Source: Novosphingobium umbonatum (GTDB lineage Bacteria; Pseudomonadota; Alphaproteobacteria; Sphingomonadales; Sphingomonadaceae). Taken from it: a stretch of 64,000 nt of DNA. The notes under the pieces are model-generated. The model did no database searches and was not told the origin of the DNA. It saw only the letters and a list, made by a program, of their open reading frames with translations. This document shows positions 36,325 to 45,503 of this stretch, piece after piece. The position numbers were made by a program, and so were the translations under genes. Position 1 is the first letter of the stretch, and each line of letters opens with the position of its first letter. The stretch lies in assembly GCF_004005905.1 (NCBI RefSeq), contig NZ_SACO01000003.1, forward strand, positions 124,001-188,000, written 5' to 3'.

Positions 36325-37890
36325 ATGAACCAGAAGACTCAAAGCCCCGCCGCCAAAATCCGCCACGCCCTGACCATCAAGCGCGAGGAAGATTTCGCGC
36401 AATGGTATCAACAGGTTGTTTCTGAAGGGGAAATGGCGGAAGAAAGCGGCGTGCGCGGCTGCATGGTGATCAAGCCATGGGGCTATGGCATCTGGGAACG
36501 CATTCAAAAGCTGATGGATGCGCGGATCAAGGAAGCCGGCGTCGACAATTGCTATTTCCCGCTGTTCATCCCCTTGAGCTATTTTGCCAAGGAAGCGGAC
36601 CATGTTGATGGTTTCGCCAAGGAAATGGCCGTTGTTACCCATCACCGCCTGATCGCCGATGGCAAGGGCGGCCTGATCCCCGATCCCGAAGCCAAGCTGG
36701 AAGAGCCGCTGATCGTGCGCCCCACCAGCGAGACGGTGATCGGTGCCGCCATGGCGCGCTGGGTTCAGAGCTGGCGCGATCTGCCCTTGATGGTCAACCA
36801 ATGGGCCAATGTGGTGCGTTGGGAAATGCGAACCCGCATGTTCCTGCGCACCAGCGAATTCCTGTGGCAGGAAGGCCATACCGCCCATGCCGACCGCGAG
36901 GATGCGCTGAAGGAAACTCTGCGCGCGCTGGAAATGTATCGCGACTTTGCCGAAAACGTGCTGGCCATGCCGGTGGTGGCCGGTGAAAAGCCCGAGAACG
37001 AGCGCTTCCCCGGCGCCGTGGCCACCTATTCGATCGAAGCCATGATGCAGGATGGCAAGGCTTTGCAGGCGGGCACCAGCCATTATCTGGGCACCGGCTT
37101 TGCCGAGGCGGCGGGCATCCGTTACCAGAACCGCGAGGGCGAGCAGGCCTTGGCGCATACCACCAGCTGGGGCGTTTCCACCCGCATGATCGGCGGCCTA
37201 ATCATGACCCATGGCGATGACGATGGGCTGCGCGTGCCGCCCGCCATCGCGCCGCATCAGATCATCATCCTGCCCATGCTGCGCGAGGATGATGGCGACG
37301 AGGCATTGCTGGCCTATTGCGAGGAACTGCGCCGCGAATTGGTCAAGCTGTCGGCTTTGGGCGAACCTTTGCGCGTTCTGCTCGACAAGCGTGCCGGCAA
37401 GGCCACGCAGAAGCGTTGGGCCTGGGTCAAGAAGGGCGCGCCGATCATTCTGGAAATCGGCGGGCGCGACGCGGCCAATGGTCAGGTTTCGGCTCTGCGC
37501 CGCGATGCCCTGTGGCGCGAGGATGCCAAGGTGAATTTTGTGGCGCAGGCCAAGGAAGCCTTCATCGCCGCCGCCGCCGCCGAGCTGGAAAGCATTCAGG
37601 CCAATCTGCACGCACAGGCCACCGCCCAGCGCGATGCCAATATCACCCGCGGCCTGACCACGCTGGACGAACTGGCCGCCTATTTCGGCGAGGACAAGAA
37701 ATACCCCGGCTGGGTGGAAATGGGCTGGAGCCGTCCCACCGGCGCGGCGTTGGACAAGGTGGTGGAGCAGTTGAAAGCGCTCAAGCTGACCATCCGCAAC
37801 ACGCCGATGGATGGTCGCCCTGTGGAGGGCAACTGCCCCTTCACCGGCGAGCCTGCGGTAGAATGGATCTACGTGGCGCGCAGCTACTAA
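36325..37890 (+). CDS. proS: proline--tRNA ligase, archaeal/eukaryotic-type architecture
   Basis: Charges tRNA-Pro. 521 residues without the YbaK-type editing insertion of the common bacterial enzyme. The sequence opens with KREEDFAQWYQQVVSEGEMAEESGVRGCMVIKPWGYGIWE, has FLWQEGHTAHADREDA and HYLGTGFAEAAGI, and finishes with a C-terminal extension ending in a tyrosine (EWIYVARSY). All are marks of the archaeal/eukaryotic-like ProRS class found in a minority of bacteria. ATG 36325 fits the family; an upstream in-frame ATG at 36250 lies in hairpin DNA. Confidence 0.94.
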   Translation: MNQKTQSPAAKIRHALTIKREEDFAQWYQQVVSEGEMAEESGVRGCMVIKPWGYGIWERIQKLMDARIKEAGVDNCYFPLFIPLSYFAKEADHVDGFAKEMAVVTHHRLIADGKGGLIPDPEAKLEEPLIVRPTSETVIGAAMARWVQSWRDLPLMVNQWANVVRWEMRTRMFLRTSEFLWQEGHTAHADREDALKETLRALEMYRDFAENVLAMPVVAGEKPENERFPGAVATYSIEAMMQDGKALQAGTSHYLGTGFAEAAGIRYQNREGEQALAHTTSWGVSTRMIGGLIMTHGDDDGLRVPPAIAPHQIIILPMLREDDGDEALLAYCEELRRELVKLSALGEPLRVLLDKRAGKATQKRWAWVKKGAPIILEIGGRDAANGQVSALRRDALWREDAKVNFVAQAKEAFIAAAAAELESIQANLHAQATAQRDANITRGLTTLDELAAYFGEDKKYPGWVEMGWSRPTGAALDKVVEQLKALKLTIRNTPMDGRPVEGNCPFTGEPAVEWIYVARSY

Positions 37891-37897
37891 TAATCCG

Positions 37898-37926
37898 AAT
37901 GGCGGCATCCCAAGGGTGCCGCCATT
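37898..37926 (+). terminator. probable terminator of proS
   Basis: Stem 37898-37907/37917-37926 (10 bp, perfect), 9-base loop, then a short pyrimidine run TCTCT. It lies 7 bases after the proS stop. Confidence 0.6.
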
Positions 37927-37987
37927 TCTCTATCTACGCCAGATAGCTAACTTTCGCAGAGCACCGCGCCATGGCATTCTTGATGCC

Positions 37988-39292
37988 ATGATCCGACACG
38001 CCCTTATCGCCGCAGCTTTGCTGCCTGCCGCAGCCTCTGCCCAAACCGTTCCTTCACCCGAACGCCTGCGTGCCACAGTGAGCACATTGGTCAGCTTCGG
38101 CACGCGCCACACGCTTTCCTCTCAGGACGACCCCAAGCGCGGGATTGGCGCTGCGCGGCGCTGGGCCGAGGCGCAACTCCGCCGAATCGGGGCGCAATGC
38201 AGCGATTGTCTGGTCATAGACCTGCCCGAACGCATGGTCACCAGCGCGCGCATCCCCACGCCAACCCGTCTGGTCAATGTGGTGGCCATTCAAAAGGGGA
38301 CAGAGCGGCCCGATGAAGTGACTATCATTCAGGCCCATATCGACACGCGTGTCTCCGATCCCATGAATGCCACCGCCGATGCTCCGGGCGCCAATGATGA
38401 TGGTTCGGGCGTGGCCCTGGTGCTGGAAGCGGCGCGGATCATGTCGAAGCGCCAATTCCCTACCACGGTGGTCTATGCCATCTTGTCGGGCGAGGAGCAG
38501 GGCTTGCTGGGCGGACGCCTGTTGGCCGATGTGGCGGCAGAGCGCGGGTGGAAGGTGAAAGCTGTGCTCAACAATGATATTGTGGGCAACACGCGCGGCT
38601 CGGACGGCTTGGTGGATGACAAGCATATCCGCGTCTTTTCTGAAGGCCCGCGCGCCAATGCCGATGCCAAGCTGACCGCCGCCCAGCGTCGTGAAGGGGG
38701 CGAGAATGACGGGCCGAGCCGCAATCTCTCGCGCTTTATCGCGGGCCTGTCCGCGCCCGATCTGGCCGTGCGGCAAGTGTGGCGAGCCGATCGCGTGGGG
38801 CGGGGAGGGGATCATCTGCCGTTCGAGGAAAAGGGCTTTCCGGCGGTGCGCTTCACGGTGGCGGTGGAAAATTACGACCACCAGCATCAGGACATCCGCC
38901 GCGAAGGCGCCACGCAATTTGGCGATACGATGGAATTCATGGACTTCCCCTATCTGGCCCGCGTCACCGCTCTCAACATCCGCGCCGCCACTGCTATAGC
39001 CGCCGCGCCCATGCCGCCAGCGGCAACCCAGAAGATTGCCGTTTCGCCCGATACCCAGCTTTCATGGAACGCGGTGGCGGGCGCCAAATCCTATGCCCTG
39101 TGGCGCCGCAGAACCGATGCCAGCGGGTGGGAGGCCAAGCCCTTTGCCATCACACAGGGCACCAGCATCACCTTGAAAGGCCTGCGCGGCGATGACTGGT
39201 TCTTTGGCCTTTCCGCCCGCGCCGCCAATGGCGCGCAAAGCCCGATTGCCAGCGCCTTGCCCGGTGGCGCCTATGAAAGGGCCGCCCCTTGA
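37988..39292 (+). CDS. secreted M28 family zinc metallopeptidase
   Basis: Exported 434-residue protein: signal peptide 1-18 (AAASAQ), then an M28 aminopeptidase-type domain. Likely zinc ligands: H117 in IIQAHIDTR, D in APGANDDGSG, the EE of LSGEEQGLLGG, D in NNDIVGNTRG and H in GRGGDHLPFEEKG. The last about 90 residues form a small beta-rich domain (TQLSWNAVAGAKSYALWRR, fibronectin type III-like). Likely a periplasmic or surface aminopeptidase. The gene sits alone between proS and rnr. Confidence 0.88.
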   Translation: MIRHALIAAALLPAAASAQTVPSPERLRATVSTLVSFGTRHTLSSQDDPKRGIGAARRWAEAQLRRIGAQCSDCLVIDLPERMVTSARIPTPTRLVNVVAIQKGTERPDEVTIIQAHIDTRVSDPMNATADAPGANDDGSGVALVLEAARIMSKRQFPTTVVYAILSGEEQGLLGGRLLADVAAERGWKVKAVLNNDIVGNTRGSDGLVDDKHIRVFSEGPRANADAKLTAAQRREGGENDGPSRNLSRFIAGLSAPDLAVRQVWRADRVGRGGDHLPFEEKGFPAVRFTVAVENYDHQHQDIRREGATQFGDTMEFMDFPYLARVTALNIRAATAIAAAPMPPAATQKIAVSPDTQLSWNAVAGAKSYALWRRRTDASGWEAKPFAITQGTSITLKGLRGDDWFFGLSARAANGAQSPIASALPGGAYERAAP

Positions 39293-39339
39293 CTGTGTGA
39301 GGGCTTGCCTCGGCCCTTGTTTGCGCTCATGGCATCCCC

Positions 39340-41700
39340 ATGCCTTTTGACAAGAAACCCTCGCGCAAGACCCTTTCGCCCCGCACCGGGAACACCCCGC
39401 GCAAGCCCAAGTTTGAACCGGGCCTGCCCACGCGCCAGCAAGTGCTGGATTTCATCAGCAATGCCACCGAGGAAGTGGGCAAGCGCGAGATTGCCAAGGC
39501 CTTTGGCCTGAAAGGGCAGGAGAAGATCCAGCTCAAGGCCCTGTTGAAAGACATGGCCGATGAAGGCCTGATCGACGGCAAGCGTACCGCCTATCACCGC
39601 ATGGGCGGCGTGCCCAAGGTGACCGTGCTGCGCGTGGTGGATATCGAGGATGGCGAACCGATTGCCATTCCCGACAATTGGGAGCCCGATGACGCCACCC
39701 CGCCGCCCCGCCTGCGCATTGTGGAACCACGCGGCAGCGCCAAGAAAGGCCCCGCCACTCGCGGGATTGGCCCGTTAAAGCCGGGCGACCGCATTCTGGC
39801 CCGCACCGAGGAAGCCGGCGCTGGCTGGTTGGCCCATGCGATGAAGAAAATGCCTTCCTCGCTGGAAGCGGTGATGGGCGTGGTGGAACTGGACGGCGCG
39901 GGCAAGGGCTGGCTGGCGCCGGTGGACAAGCGCGAACGCCATGCCTCCCCCATTTCCGATCTGGGCGGGGCAGAGGCGGGGCAATTGGTGCTGGCCGAAC
40001 CGGCAGGCCGATCCCCGCGTGCGGGCATGCGGGTGACGGCGGTGCTGGGCGATCCGCTGGCGCCCAAGGCGTTCAGCCTGATTGCCATTCACAAACATGG
40101 CATCCCGCATGTGTTCACCAGCGAAGTGGTGAGCGAGGCGGAACTGTCGGCCAAGCAATCCCTGTCGCGGGAAAAGCGTGAGGATCTGACCCATTTGCCC
40201 ATCGTGGCCATCGACCCCAGCGACGCGCGCGACCATGACGATGCGATCTGGGCCGAGGAAGACGGGCAGGGGGGCTGGCGCGCTGTGGTGGCGATTGCCG
40301 ACGTGTCCTTCTATGTCCGCCCTGGCGGCGCGCTGGACCGCGAGGCGCGCAAGCGTGGCAATTCGGTCTATTTCCCCGACCGCGTGGTGCCGATGCTGCC
40401 CGAAGTGCTATCGGCCGATGTCTGTTCATTGAAGGCGGGGGCGCCGCGCGCGGCCATGGCCTGCCACATGACCTTTGATAGCGCGGGCAAGATGACATCT
40501 TTCCGCTTTACCCGCGCCATCGTGCAAATTGCCGAAGTGATAGCCTATGAGGAAGCGCAGGCGCGTATCGATGAGGCGCGCGCGCAGCCGCATCTGGTCA
40601 GCCTGTGGGGCGCATGGGCAGCCTTGGCCAAGGCGCGGGAAGCGCGCGATCCGCTCAATCTGGAACTGCCCGAACGCCGCGTGATGCTGGACGAGAAGGG
40701 GCGGATTACCTCCATCGCTCTGCGCGAACGTCTGGACGCGCATCGCGTGGTGGAAGATTTCATGATCGCGGCCAATGTGGCGGCGGCCAAGGCTTTGGAA
40801 AGCAAGGTAGCCCCTGTGGTCTATCGTATCCATGAACCGCCAAACCGCGAAAAGCTGATCGCGCTCAAGGATTATCTGGCGACCTTCGAGCGCAAGCTGT
40901 CGCTGGGACAGGTGATTACGCCCGCGCTGTTCAACCGCATGCTGTCGGCCATTGAGGATGAGGCGGAAAAGGCGCTGATTATGGAGGCGGTGCTGCGTAG
41001 CCAGACGCAGGCCTATTATGGTCCGCGCAATGCGGGCCATTTTGGGCTGGGATTGGGCAGCTATTCGCATTTCACCTCGCCCATCCGCCGCTATTCCGAC
41101 CTTTTGGTGCATCGCGCTTTGGTCGATTCCTTTGGTTTAGAACAGCCCGCGCCGCATGAGGATCTGCCCGAGGCTTCCGGCCTGCATGCCCGCGACGGCG
41201 CCGATCTGGGCAAGATTTGCGATGCCATTTCGGTGGCCGAACGCCGCGCCATGACCGCCGAGCGCGAGACGATTGACCGCTATGTCGCCGCTTGGCTGGC
41301 CACCCGCGTGGGCGAAGTGTTTGATTGCCGCATCACCGGCGTGCAGCGCTTTGGCCTGTTCGCCACGATCATCTCACTGGGCGGCGATGGTTTGGTGCCC
41401 ATTTCGGTGCTAGGCGATGAACGCTTTTTCCATGATGAAAAGGCGCAAGCGCTGGAAGGTGAGCGCACCGGCACGCGCTTTTCCATGGGCGACCGTATCC
41501 GCTTGCGTCTGGCCGAGGCCAATCCCTTGACCGGCGCGTTGAAATTCGAGCCGGAGGATAGCGAAGGCCGGATCGAGGCCCGTGGTGGCCACCGCGAGGA
41601 CAAGCCCAAGCGCGAGCCTCTGTTCAAGCGCGGCAACCATCTGGTGGGCAAGCGTGGGCGTCCGGCCAATATCCGCCATCAGGGCAAGAAGAAGCGCTAA
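39340..41700 (+). CDS. rnr: ribonuclease R
   Basis: Processive 3'-5' exoribonuclease degrading structured RNA. 786 residues: basic N-terminus and winged helix (TRQQVLDFISNATEEVGKREIAKAFGL), cold-shock-type domains, RNB catalytic domain with IVAIDPSDARDHDDAIWAE (active-site aspartates) and YSHFTSPIRRYSDLLVHRAL, then a C-terminal S1 domain (GEVFDCRITGVQRFGLFATI) and a Lys/Arg-rich tail. Its stop overlaps the stop of the converging universal stress gene. Confidence 0.96.
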   Translation: MPFDKKPSRKTLSPRTGNTPRKPKFEPGLPTRQQVLDFISNATEEVGKREIAKAFGLKGQEKIQLKALLKDMADEGLIDGKRTAYHRMGGVPKVTVLRVVDIEDGEPIAIPDNWEPDDATPPPRLRIVEPRGSAKKGPATRGIGPLKPGDRILARTEEAGAGWLAHAMKKMPSSLEAVMGVVELDGAGKGWLAPVDKRERHASPISDLGGAEAGQLVLAEPAGRSPRAGMRVTAVLGDPLAPKAFSLIAIHKHGIPHVFTSEVVSEAELSAKQSLSREKREDLTHLPIVAIDPSDARDHDDAIWAEEDGQGGWRAVVAIADVSFYVRPGGALDREARKRGNSVYFPDRVVPMLPEVLSADVCSLKAGAPRAAMACHMTFDSAGKMTSFRFTRAIVQIAEVIAYEEAQARIDEARAQPHLVSLWGAWAALAKAREARDPLNLELPERRVMLDEKGRITSIALRERLDAHRVVEDFMIAANVAAAKALESKVAPVVYRIHEPPNREKLIALKDYLATFERKLSLGQVITPALFNRMLSAIEDEAEKALIMEAVLRSQTQAYYGPRNAGHFGLGLGSYSHFTSPIRRYSDLLVHRALVDSFGLEQPAPHEDLPEASGLHARDGADLGKICDAISVAERRAMTAERETIDRYVAAWLATRVGEVFDCRITGVQRFGLFATIISLGGDGLVPISVLGDERFFHDEKAQALEGERTGTRFSMGDRIRLRLAEANPLTGALKFEPEDSEGRIEARGGHREDKPKREPLFKRGNHLVGKRGRPANIRHQGKKKR

Positions 41701-42152
41701 CTGAGGCGATCGATCTCGGCTTCGCTCATGCCACCGGGAACGACAAATAGCGGGCAGGGAAGGGCGCCGATCCCTGCCCCCGTGAAATGGCTGATCAGCG
41801 GTCCGGGGGTGCCTTGCGAAGCGGCGCCCAGAACCAGAGCGGCCACTTCGGGGTGCTGTGCCAGATAGGTTTGCACCACCTTGATCGGGTCACCAGCGCT
41901 GACGCTGATGACCGGCATCAGGCCCGCTTCGGACATCACGCTGCCTGCTGCCGCCGTAGCCACGGTTTCGGCGCGGGCGCGGGCCTCGTCCTCGATGGTG
42001 GCCTGAATGCTGCCGAATGCGGAAAATGGCTGACGTGGTACGACAGCCAAAATATGCACCTGCCCCTCGGTCTTGATCGCGCGGCGCGTGGCAAAGCGCA
42101 GAGCGACAACGGATTCGTCCGTCTCATCCATGATAACCAAATAGACACGCAT
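41697..42152 (-). CDS. universal stress protein family
   Basis: A 151-residue UspA-fold protein: RVYLVIMDETDESVVALRFATRRA at the N-terminus, an acidic helix, and ALVLGAASQGTPGPLISHFTGAGIGALPCPLFVVPGG. This resembles the nucleotide-binding G-2x-G-9x-G-(S/T) loop in a degenerate form. ATG 42152 has AAGG eight bases upstream; GTG 42161 is the longer alternative. Converges on rnr with overlapping stops. Confidence 0.85.
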   Translation of the reverse strand: MRVYLVIMDETDESVVALRFATRRAIKTEGQVHILAVVPRQPFSAFGSIQATIEDEARARAETVATAAAGSVMSEAGLMPVISVSAGDPIKVVQTYLAQHPEVAALVLGAASQGTPGPLISHFTGAGIGALPCPLFVVPGGMSEAEIDRLS

Positions 42153-42296
42153 GGGCGTCACCTTTTAGCCACGAGCCATTAGTTTTGTGCGTAGACCTAT
42201 CAACCACATTCCTATTCCGCGCAAGCATCTTGCCGAACGTGAACAATGTGGGCAGAAGCGCTTTGATTCCATCACCAAGAAGGACGCGAAGCACCC

Positions 42297-43553
42297 ATGC
42301 CGATCGCAATCAAAATGCCCGCCTTGTCCCCCACCATGGAGCAGGGGAAACTGGCCCGCTGGCTGGTGAAGGTTGGCGATACGGTCAGCGCTGGCGACAT
42401 CATGGCCGAAATCGAAACCGATAAGGCCACGATGGAGTTTGAAGCTGTTGATGAAGGCACGATTGTTTCCATCGAAGTGGCCGAAGGCACCGATGGCGTG
42501 GCCGTTGGCACGGTGATCGCCCAATTGGCGGGTGAAGACGAAGATGCCAGCGCGCCCGTGGCCAAGCCCGCTGCCGCCGCTCCGGTGGCTGCTGCGGCCC
42601 CTGTGGCCGCTGCGCCTGTCGCCGCTGCTGCCCCCGTGGCCGTTGCCGCCAAGGGTGACCGCGTGATCGCCACGCCGCTGGCCAAGCGCATTGCCGCGAT
42701 CAAGGGTCTGGACCTGTCGGGCGTTGCGGGCACCGGCCCCAATGGCCGCATCGTGAAGGCTGACGTGGAAGGCGCTTCGCCTGTTGCCGCTGCGCCCGTG
42801 GCCGCGCCTGCTGCTGCGCCCGCTCCGGTGGCCGCTCCTGCTGCGCTGCCCGACTTTGGCATTCCGCATGAGGACGTTTCGCTGTCCGGCATGCGCAAGA
42901 CCATCGCGCGCCGCCTGACCGAATCGAAGCAGACCGTGCCGCATATCTATCTGACGGTGGACGTGCGTCTGGACGCCCTGCTCAAGCTGCGCACCGAACT
43001 CAACAGCGCTTTGGCCGCGCGCGGTGTGAAGCTGTCGGTCAATGACATGCTGATCAAGGCTCTGGGCGTGGCCCTCACGCAGGTGCCCCAGTGCAATGTC
43101 GCCTTTGCCGGTGACACGCTGCGCCAGTACAGCCGCGCTGACATCAGCGTGGCCGTGTCGATCCCCAACGGCCTGATCACTCCGATCGTCACCGATGCCG
43201 CTGGCAAGGGTCTGGCCAAGATCAGCACCGAAATGGGCGACCTTGGCAAGCGCGCCAAGGAAGGCAAGCTGGCCCCCAACGAATATGTTGGCGGCACGGC
43301 CAGCCTGTCGAACATGGGCATGATGGGCATCAAGCAGTTCGAAGCCATCATCAACCCGCCGCAGGCCATGATCATGGCCATTGGCGCCGGTGAAAAGCGC
43401 CCCTGGGTGCTGGAAGACGGCTCGCTGGGCGTGGCATCGGTCATGTCGGCCACCGGCAGCTTTGACCACCGCGCCATTGACGGTTCGGACGGCGCACAGC
43501 TGATGAAGGCCTTCCGCGAACTGGTGGAAAACCCGCTGGCTCTGCTGGCCTAA
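42297..43553 (+). CDS. pdhC: pyruvate dehydrogenase E2 (dihydrolipoyllysine acetyltransferase)
   Basis: Transfers acetyl groups to CoA in the pyruvate dehydrogenase complex. 418 residues: one lipoyl domain with K43 in ETDKATMEF, an Ala/Pro/Val-rich swinging linker, a peripheral subunit-binding domain ([28 protein letters not shown]), a second linker, and the catalytic domain ending [14 protein letters not shown] with H391. Family identity as PDH rather than 2-oxoglutarate E2 rests on the single lipoyl domain and overall motif pattern. The E1 subunits are not in the window. A thioesterase and lpdA follow. Confidence 0.93.
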   Translation: MPIAIKMPALSPTMEQGKLARWLVKVGDTVSAGDIMAEIETDKATMEFEAVDEGTIVSIEVAEGTDGVAVGTVIAQLAGEDEDASAPVAKPAAAAPVAAAAPVAAAPVAAAAPVAVAAKGDRVIATPLAKRIAAIKGLDLSGVAGTGPNGRIVKADVEGASPVAAAPVAAPAAAPAPVAAPAALPDFGIPHEDVSLSGMRKTIARRLTESKQTVPHIYLTVDVRLDALLKLRTELNSALAARGVKLSVNDMLIKALGVALTQVPQCNVAFAGDTLRQYSRADISVAVSIPNGLITPIVTDAAGKGLAKISTEMGDLGKRAKEGKLAPNEYVGGTASLSNMGMMGIKQFEAIINPPQAMIMAIGAGEKRPWVLEDGSLGVASVMSATGSFDHRAIDGSDGAQLMKAFRELVENPLALLA

Positions 43554-43559
43554 GCTGCG

Positions 43560-43967
43560 ATGATCGAGCCGACATCGCCGCGTTCGTCCGCCGAACCTGT
43601 CATCCGCGTGACCGCCATGCCGGCGGACGCGAATATGTATGGTGACATTTTCGGCGGATGGCTGCTGTGTTTGATGGACAATGGTGCGGGGCTGGTTGCC
43701 TCGCGCCATGCCCGGGGCCGCGCGGTGACCATCGCGATGGACGGGGTACAGTTCCTGAAGCCGGTTAAGGTTGGCGATGAAGTCTCTGTTTATGGCGAGA
43801 TAATCAAGGTGGGCCGGTCGTCGATGACCATTCATATCGAGGCATGGCGGCGCGACCGCTTTGAACTGGAAATGATTCAGGTCACCGCGGCCACCTTCAC
43901 CTTTGTGGCAGTTGATGATTCCGGCAGGCCGCGCGAAGTAGCGGCCGTTCCGGTGGTTCAGGAGTAA
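43560..43967 (+). CDS. acyl-CoA thioesterase (hotdog fold, YciA-like)
   Basis: A 135-residue single-hotdog protein with the YciA/acyl-CoA hydrolase pattern MPADANMYGDIFGGWLLCLMDNGAG (catalytic Asp region), VTIAMDGVQFLKPVKVGDEVSVYGEI and the VGRSSMTIHIEAW strand. It hydrolyses acyl-CoAs, freeing CoA. It lies 6 bp after pdhC and 5 bp before lpdA, so it is likely part of a pdhC-thioesterase-lpdA transcript. The SD for lpdA is built into its 3' end (GGAG before TAA). Confidence 0.9.
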   Translation: MIEPTSPRSSAEPVIRVTAMPADANMYGDIFGGWLLCLMDNGAGLVASRHARGRAVTIAMDGVQFLKPVKVGDEVSVYGEIIKVGRSSMTIHIEAWRRDRFELEMIQVTAATFTFVAVDDSGRPREVAAVPVVQE

Positions 43968-43972
43968 GACTT

Positions 43973-45385
43973 GTGGCTGAACAGTATGATGTGATCGTTC
44001 TGGGTTCGGGCCCTGGTGGCTATGTTGCGGCGATCCGCTCGGCCCAATTGGGGCTGAAGACGGCCATTGTGGAGCGCGAAAATCTGGGCGGTATCTGCCT
44101 GAACTGGGGCTGCATTCCTACCAAGGCGCTGCTGCGTTCGGCAGAAGTGTTCCACCAGATGCAGCATGCCAAGGCCTATGGTCTGTCGGCCACCGGCGTT
44201 GCCGCCGATCTGGCCGCTGTGGTCGCCCGTTCGCGCGGCGTGGCCAAGCAGCTTAATCAGGGCGTGACGCATCTGATGAAGAAGAACAAGGTTGCCGTGC
44301 ACATGGGCGTCGGCAAACTGCTGGCCCCCGGCAAGCTGGAAGTGAAGGGCGAAAAGGGCACCGAGGTCCTGACCGCCAAGCACATTATCGTGGCGACCGG
44401 TGCGCGTGCCCGCGACCTGCCCTTTGCGCCTGCCGATGGCAACCGCATCTGGACCTATCGCCATGCGATGACGCCCAAGGAAATGCCGACCAAGTTGCTG
44501 GTGATCGGTTCGGGCGCAATCGGCATCGAATTTGCCAGCTTCTACAACGATCTGGGCGCTGATGTGACCGTGGTCGAAATGGCCGACCGCATCGTGCCTG
44601 CCGAAGACGCTGACGTCTCGGCCTTCCTTGAAAAGTCGCTGACCAAGCAGGGCTTCAAGATCCGCACCAAGACGGGTCTGGAAGGTCTGGTGGCCGATGC
44701 CAAGGGCGTGAAGGCCAAGATCAAGGCCCCCGATGGCAAGGTGACCGAGGAAGAGTTCAGCCATGTGATCGTGGCCGTGGGCGTTGTCGCCAATACCGAG
44801 AATATCGGTCTGGAAACCTTGGGCATTCCCACCGAGCGTGGCATCATCAACACCGATCCGCTGGGCCGCACCAACGTCAAAGGCGTGTGGGCCATTGGTG
44901 ACGTGACGCCCGGACCGTGGTTGGCGCATAAGGCCAGCCATGAAGGCGTGACCGCTGCTGAAGCCATTGCGCAGGAATTCGGTAACAAGGAAGTCCACCC
45001 GCATGGTCTGGACCGCCGCAATATTCCGGGCTGCACCTATTGCCACCCGCAGGTGGCCAGCGTCGGCCTGACCGAGGCCAAGGCCAAGGAAGCCGGTTAC
45101 ACGCTCAAGGTTGGCACCTTCCCCTTCATCGGCAATGGTAAGGCCATCGCTCTGGGTGAGCCGGAAGGCTTCATCAAGACGGTGTTTGATGCCAAGACCG
45201 GCGAATTGCTGGGCGCCCACATGATCGGCGCCGAAGTGACCGAATTGATTCAGGGCTATGTGGTGGGCAAGACGCTGGAAACCACCGAGCAGGAACTGAT
45301 GAACACGGTCTTCCCGCATCCAACCCTGTCGGAAATGATGCATGAAGCCACTTTGGCGGCTTATGGTCGTGCCCTGCATATCTGA
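43973..45385 (+). CDS. lpdA: dihydrolipoyl dehydrogenase (E3)
   Basis: FAD-dependent disulfide oxidoreductase reoxidising lipoyl groups. 470 residues: N-terminal FAD-binding GSGPGGYVAAIRSAQLG, redox disulfide GGICLNWGCIPTKA (C42, C47), NAD-binding GSGAIGIEFASFY, and the C-terminal dimer domain with HPTLSE (H449, E454). Starts with GTG 43973, with GGAG about 9 bases upstream. Third gene of the pdhC cluster; the T-rich hairpin after it ends the unit. Confidence 0.97.
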   Translation: MAEQYDVIVLGSGPGGYVAAIRSAQLGLKTAIVERENLGGICLNWGCIPTKALLRSAEVFHQMQHAKAYGLSATGVAADLAAVVARSRGVAKQLNQGVTHLMKKNKVAVHMGVGKLLAPGKLEVKGEKGTEVLTAKHIIVATGARARDLPFAPADGNRIWTYRHAMTPKEMPTKLLVIGSGAIGIEFASFYNDLGADVTVVEMADRIVPAEDADVSAFLEKSLTKQGFKIRTKTGLEGLVADAKGVKAKIKAPDGKVTEEEFSHVIVAVGVVANTENIGLETLGIPTERGIINTDPLGRTNVKGVWAIGDVTPGPWLAHKASHEGVTAAEAIAQEFGNKEVHPHGLDRRNIPGCTYCHPQVASVGLTEAKAKEAGYTLKVGTFPFIGNGKAIALGEPEGFIKTVFDAKTGELLGAHMIGAEVTELIQGYVVGKTLETTEQELMNTVFPHPTLSEMMHEATLAAYGRALHI

Positions 45386-45426
45386 TCAGGTCACTTTCAG
45401 TTAAGCATCCAAGCTGTTGAAAAGAG

Positions 45427-45458
45427 GGGAGGGGCCATAGAGTCTCTCCCCTTTTTTA
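45427..45458 (+). terminator. intrinsic terminator after lpdA
   Basis: GGGGAG 45427-45432 pairs with CTCCCC 45447-45452, 14-base loop, followed by six T residues. An A-rich stretch on the left (45421-45424) can extend the stem. Confidence 0.8.
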
Positions 45459-45503
45459 TGCGTGGTTAGCGGTGAATTAACCATCATGGGCGAGGGTGGG
45501 GGG

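Noticed and set aside
42561..42850. Ala/Pro/Val repeats as a tandem repeat or CRISPR-like array
   Set aside because: They are the flexible linkers of the E2 protein; the repeats are irregular and in frame. No CRISPR array was seen in the window.
42165..43835. Long open frame opposite pdhC with Gly/Ser/His runs
   Set aside because: Complement of the Ala/Pro linkers of the E2 protein; low complexity is explained by the coding strand.
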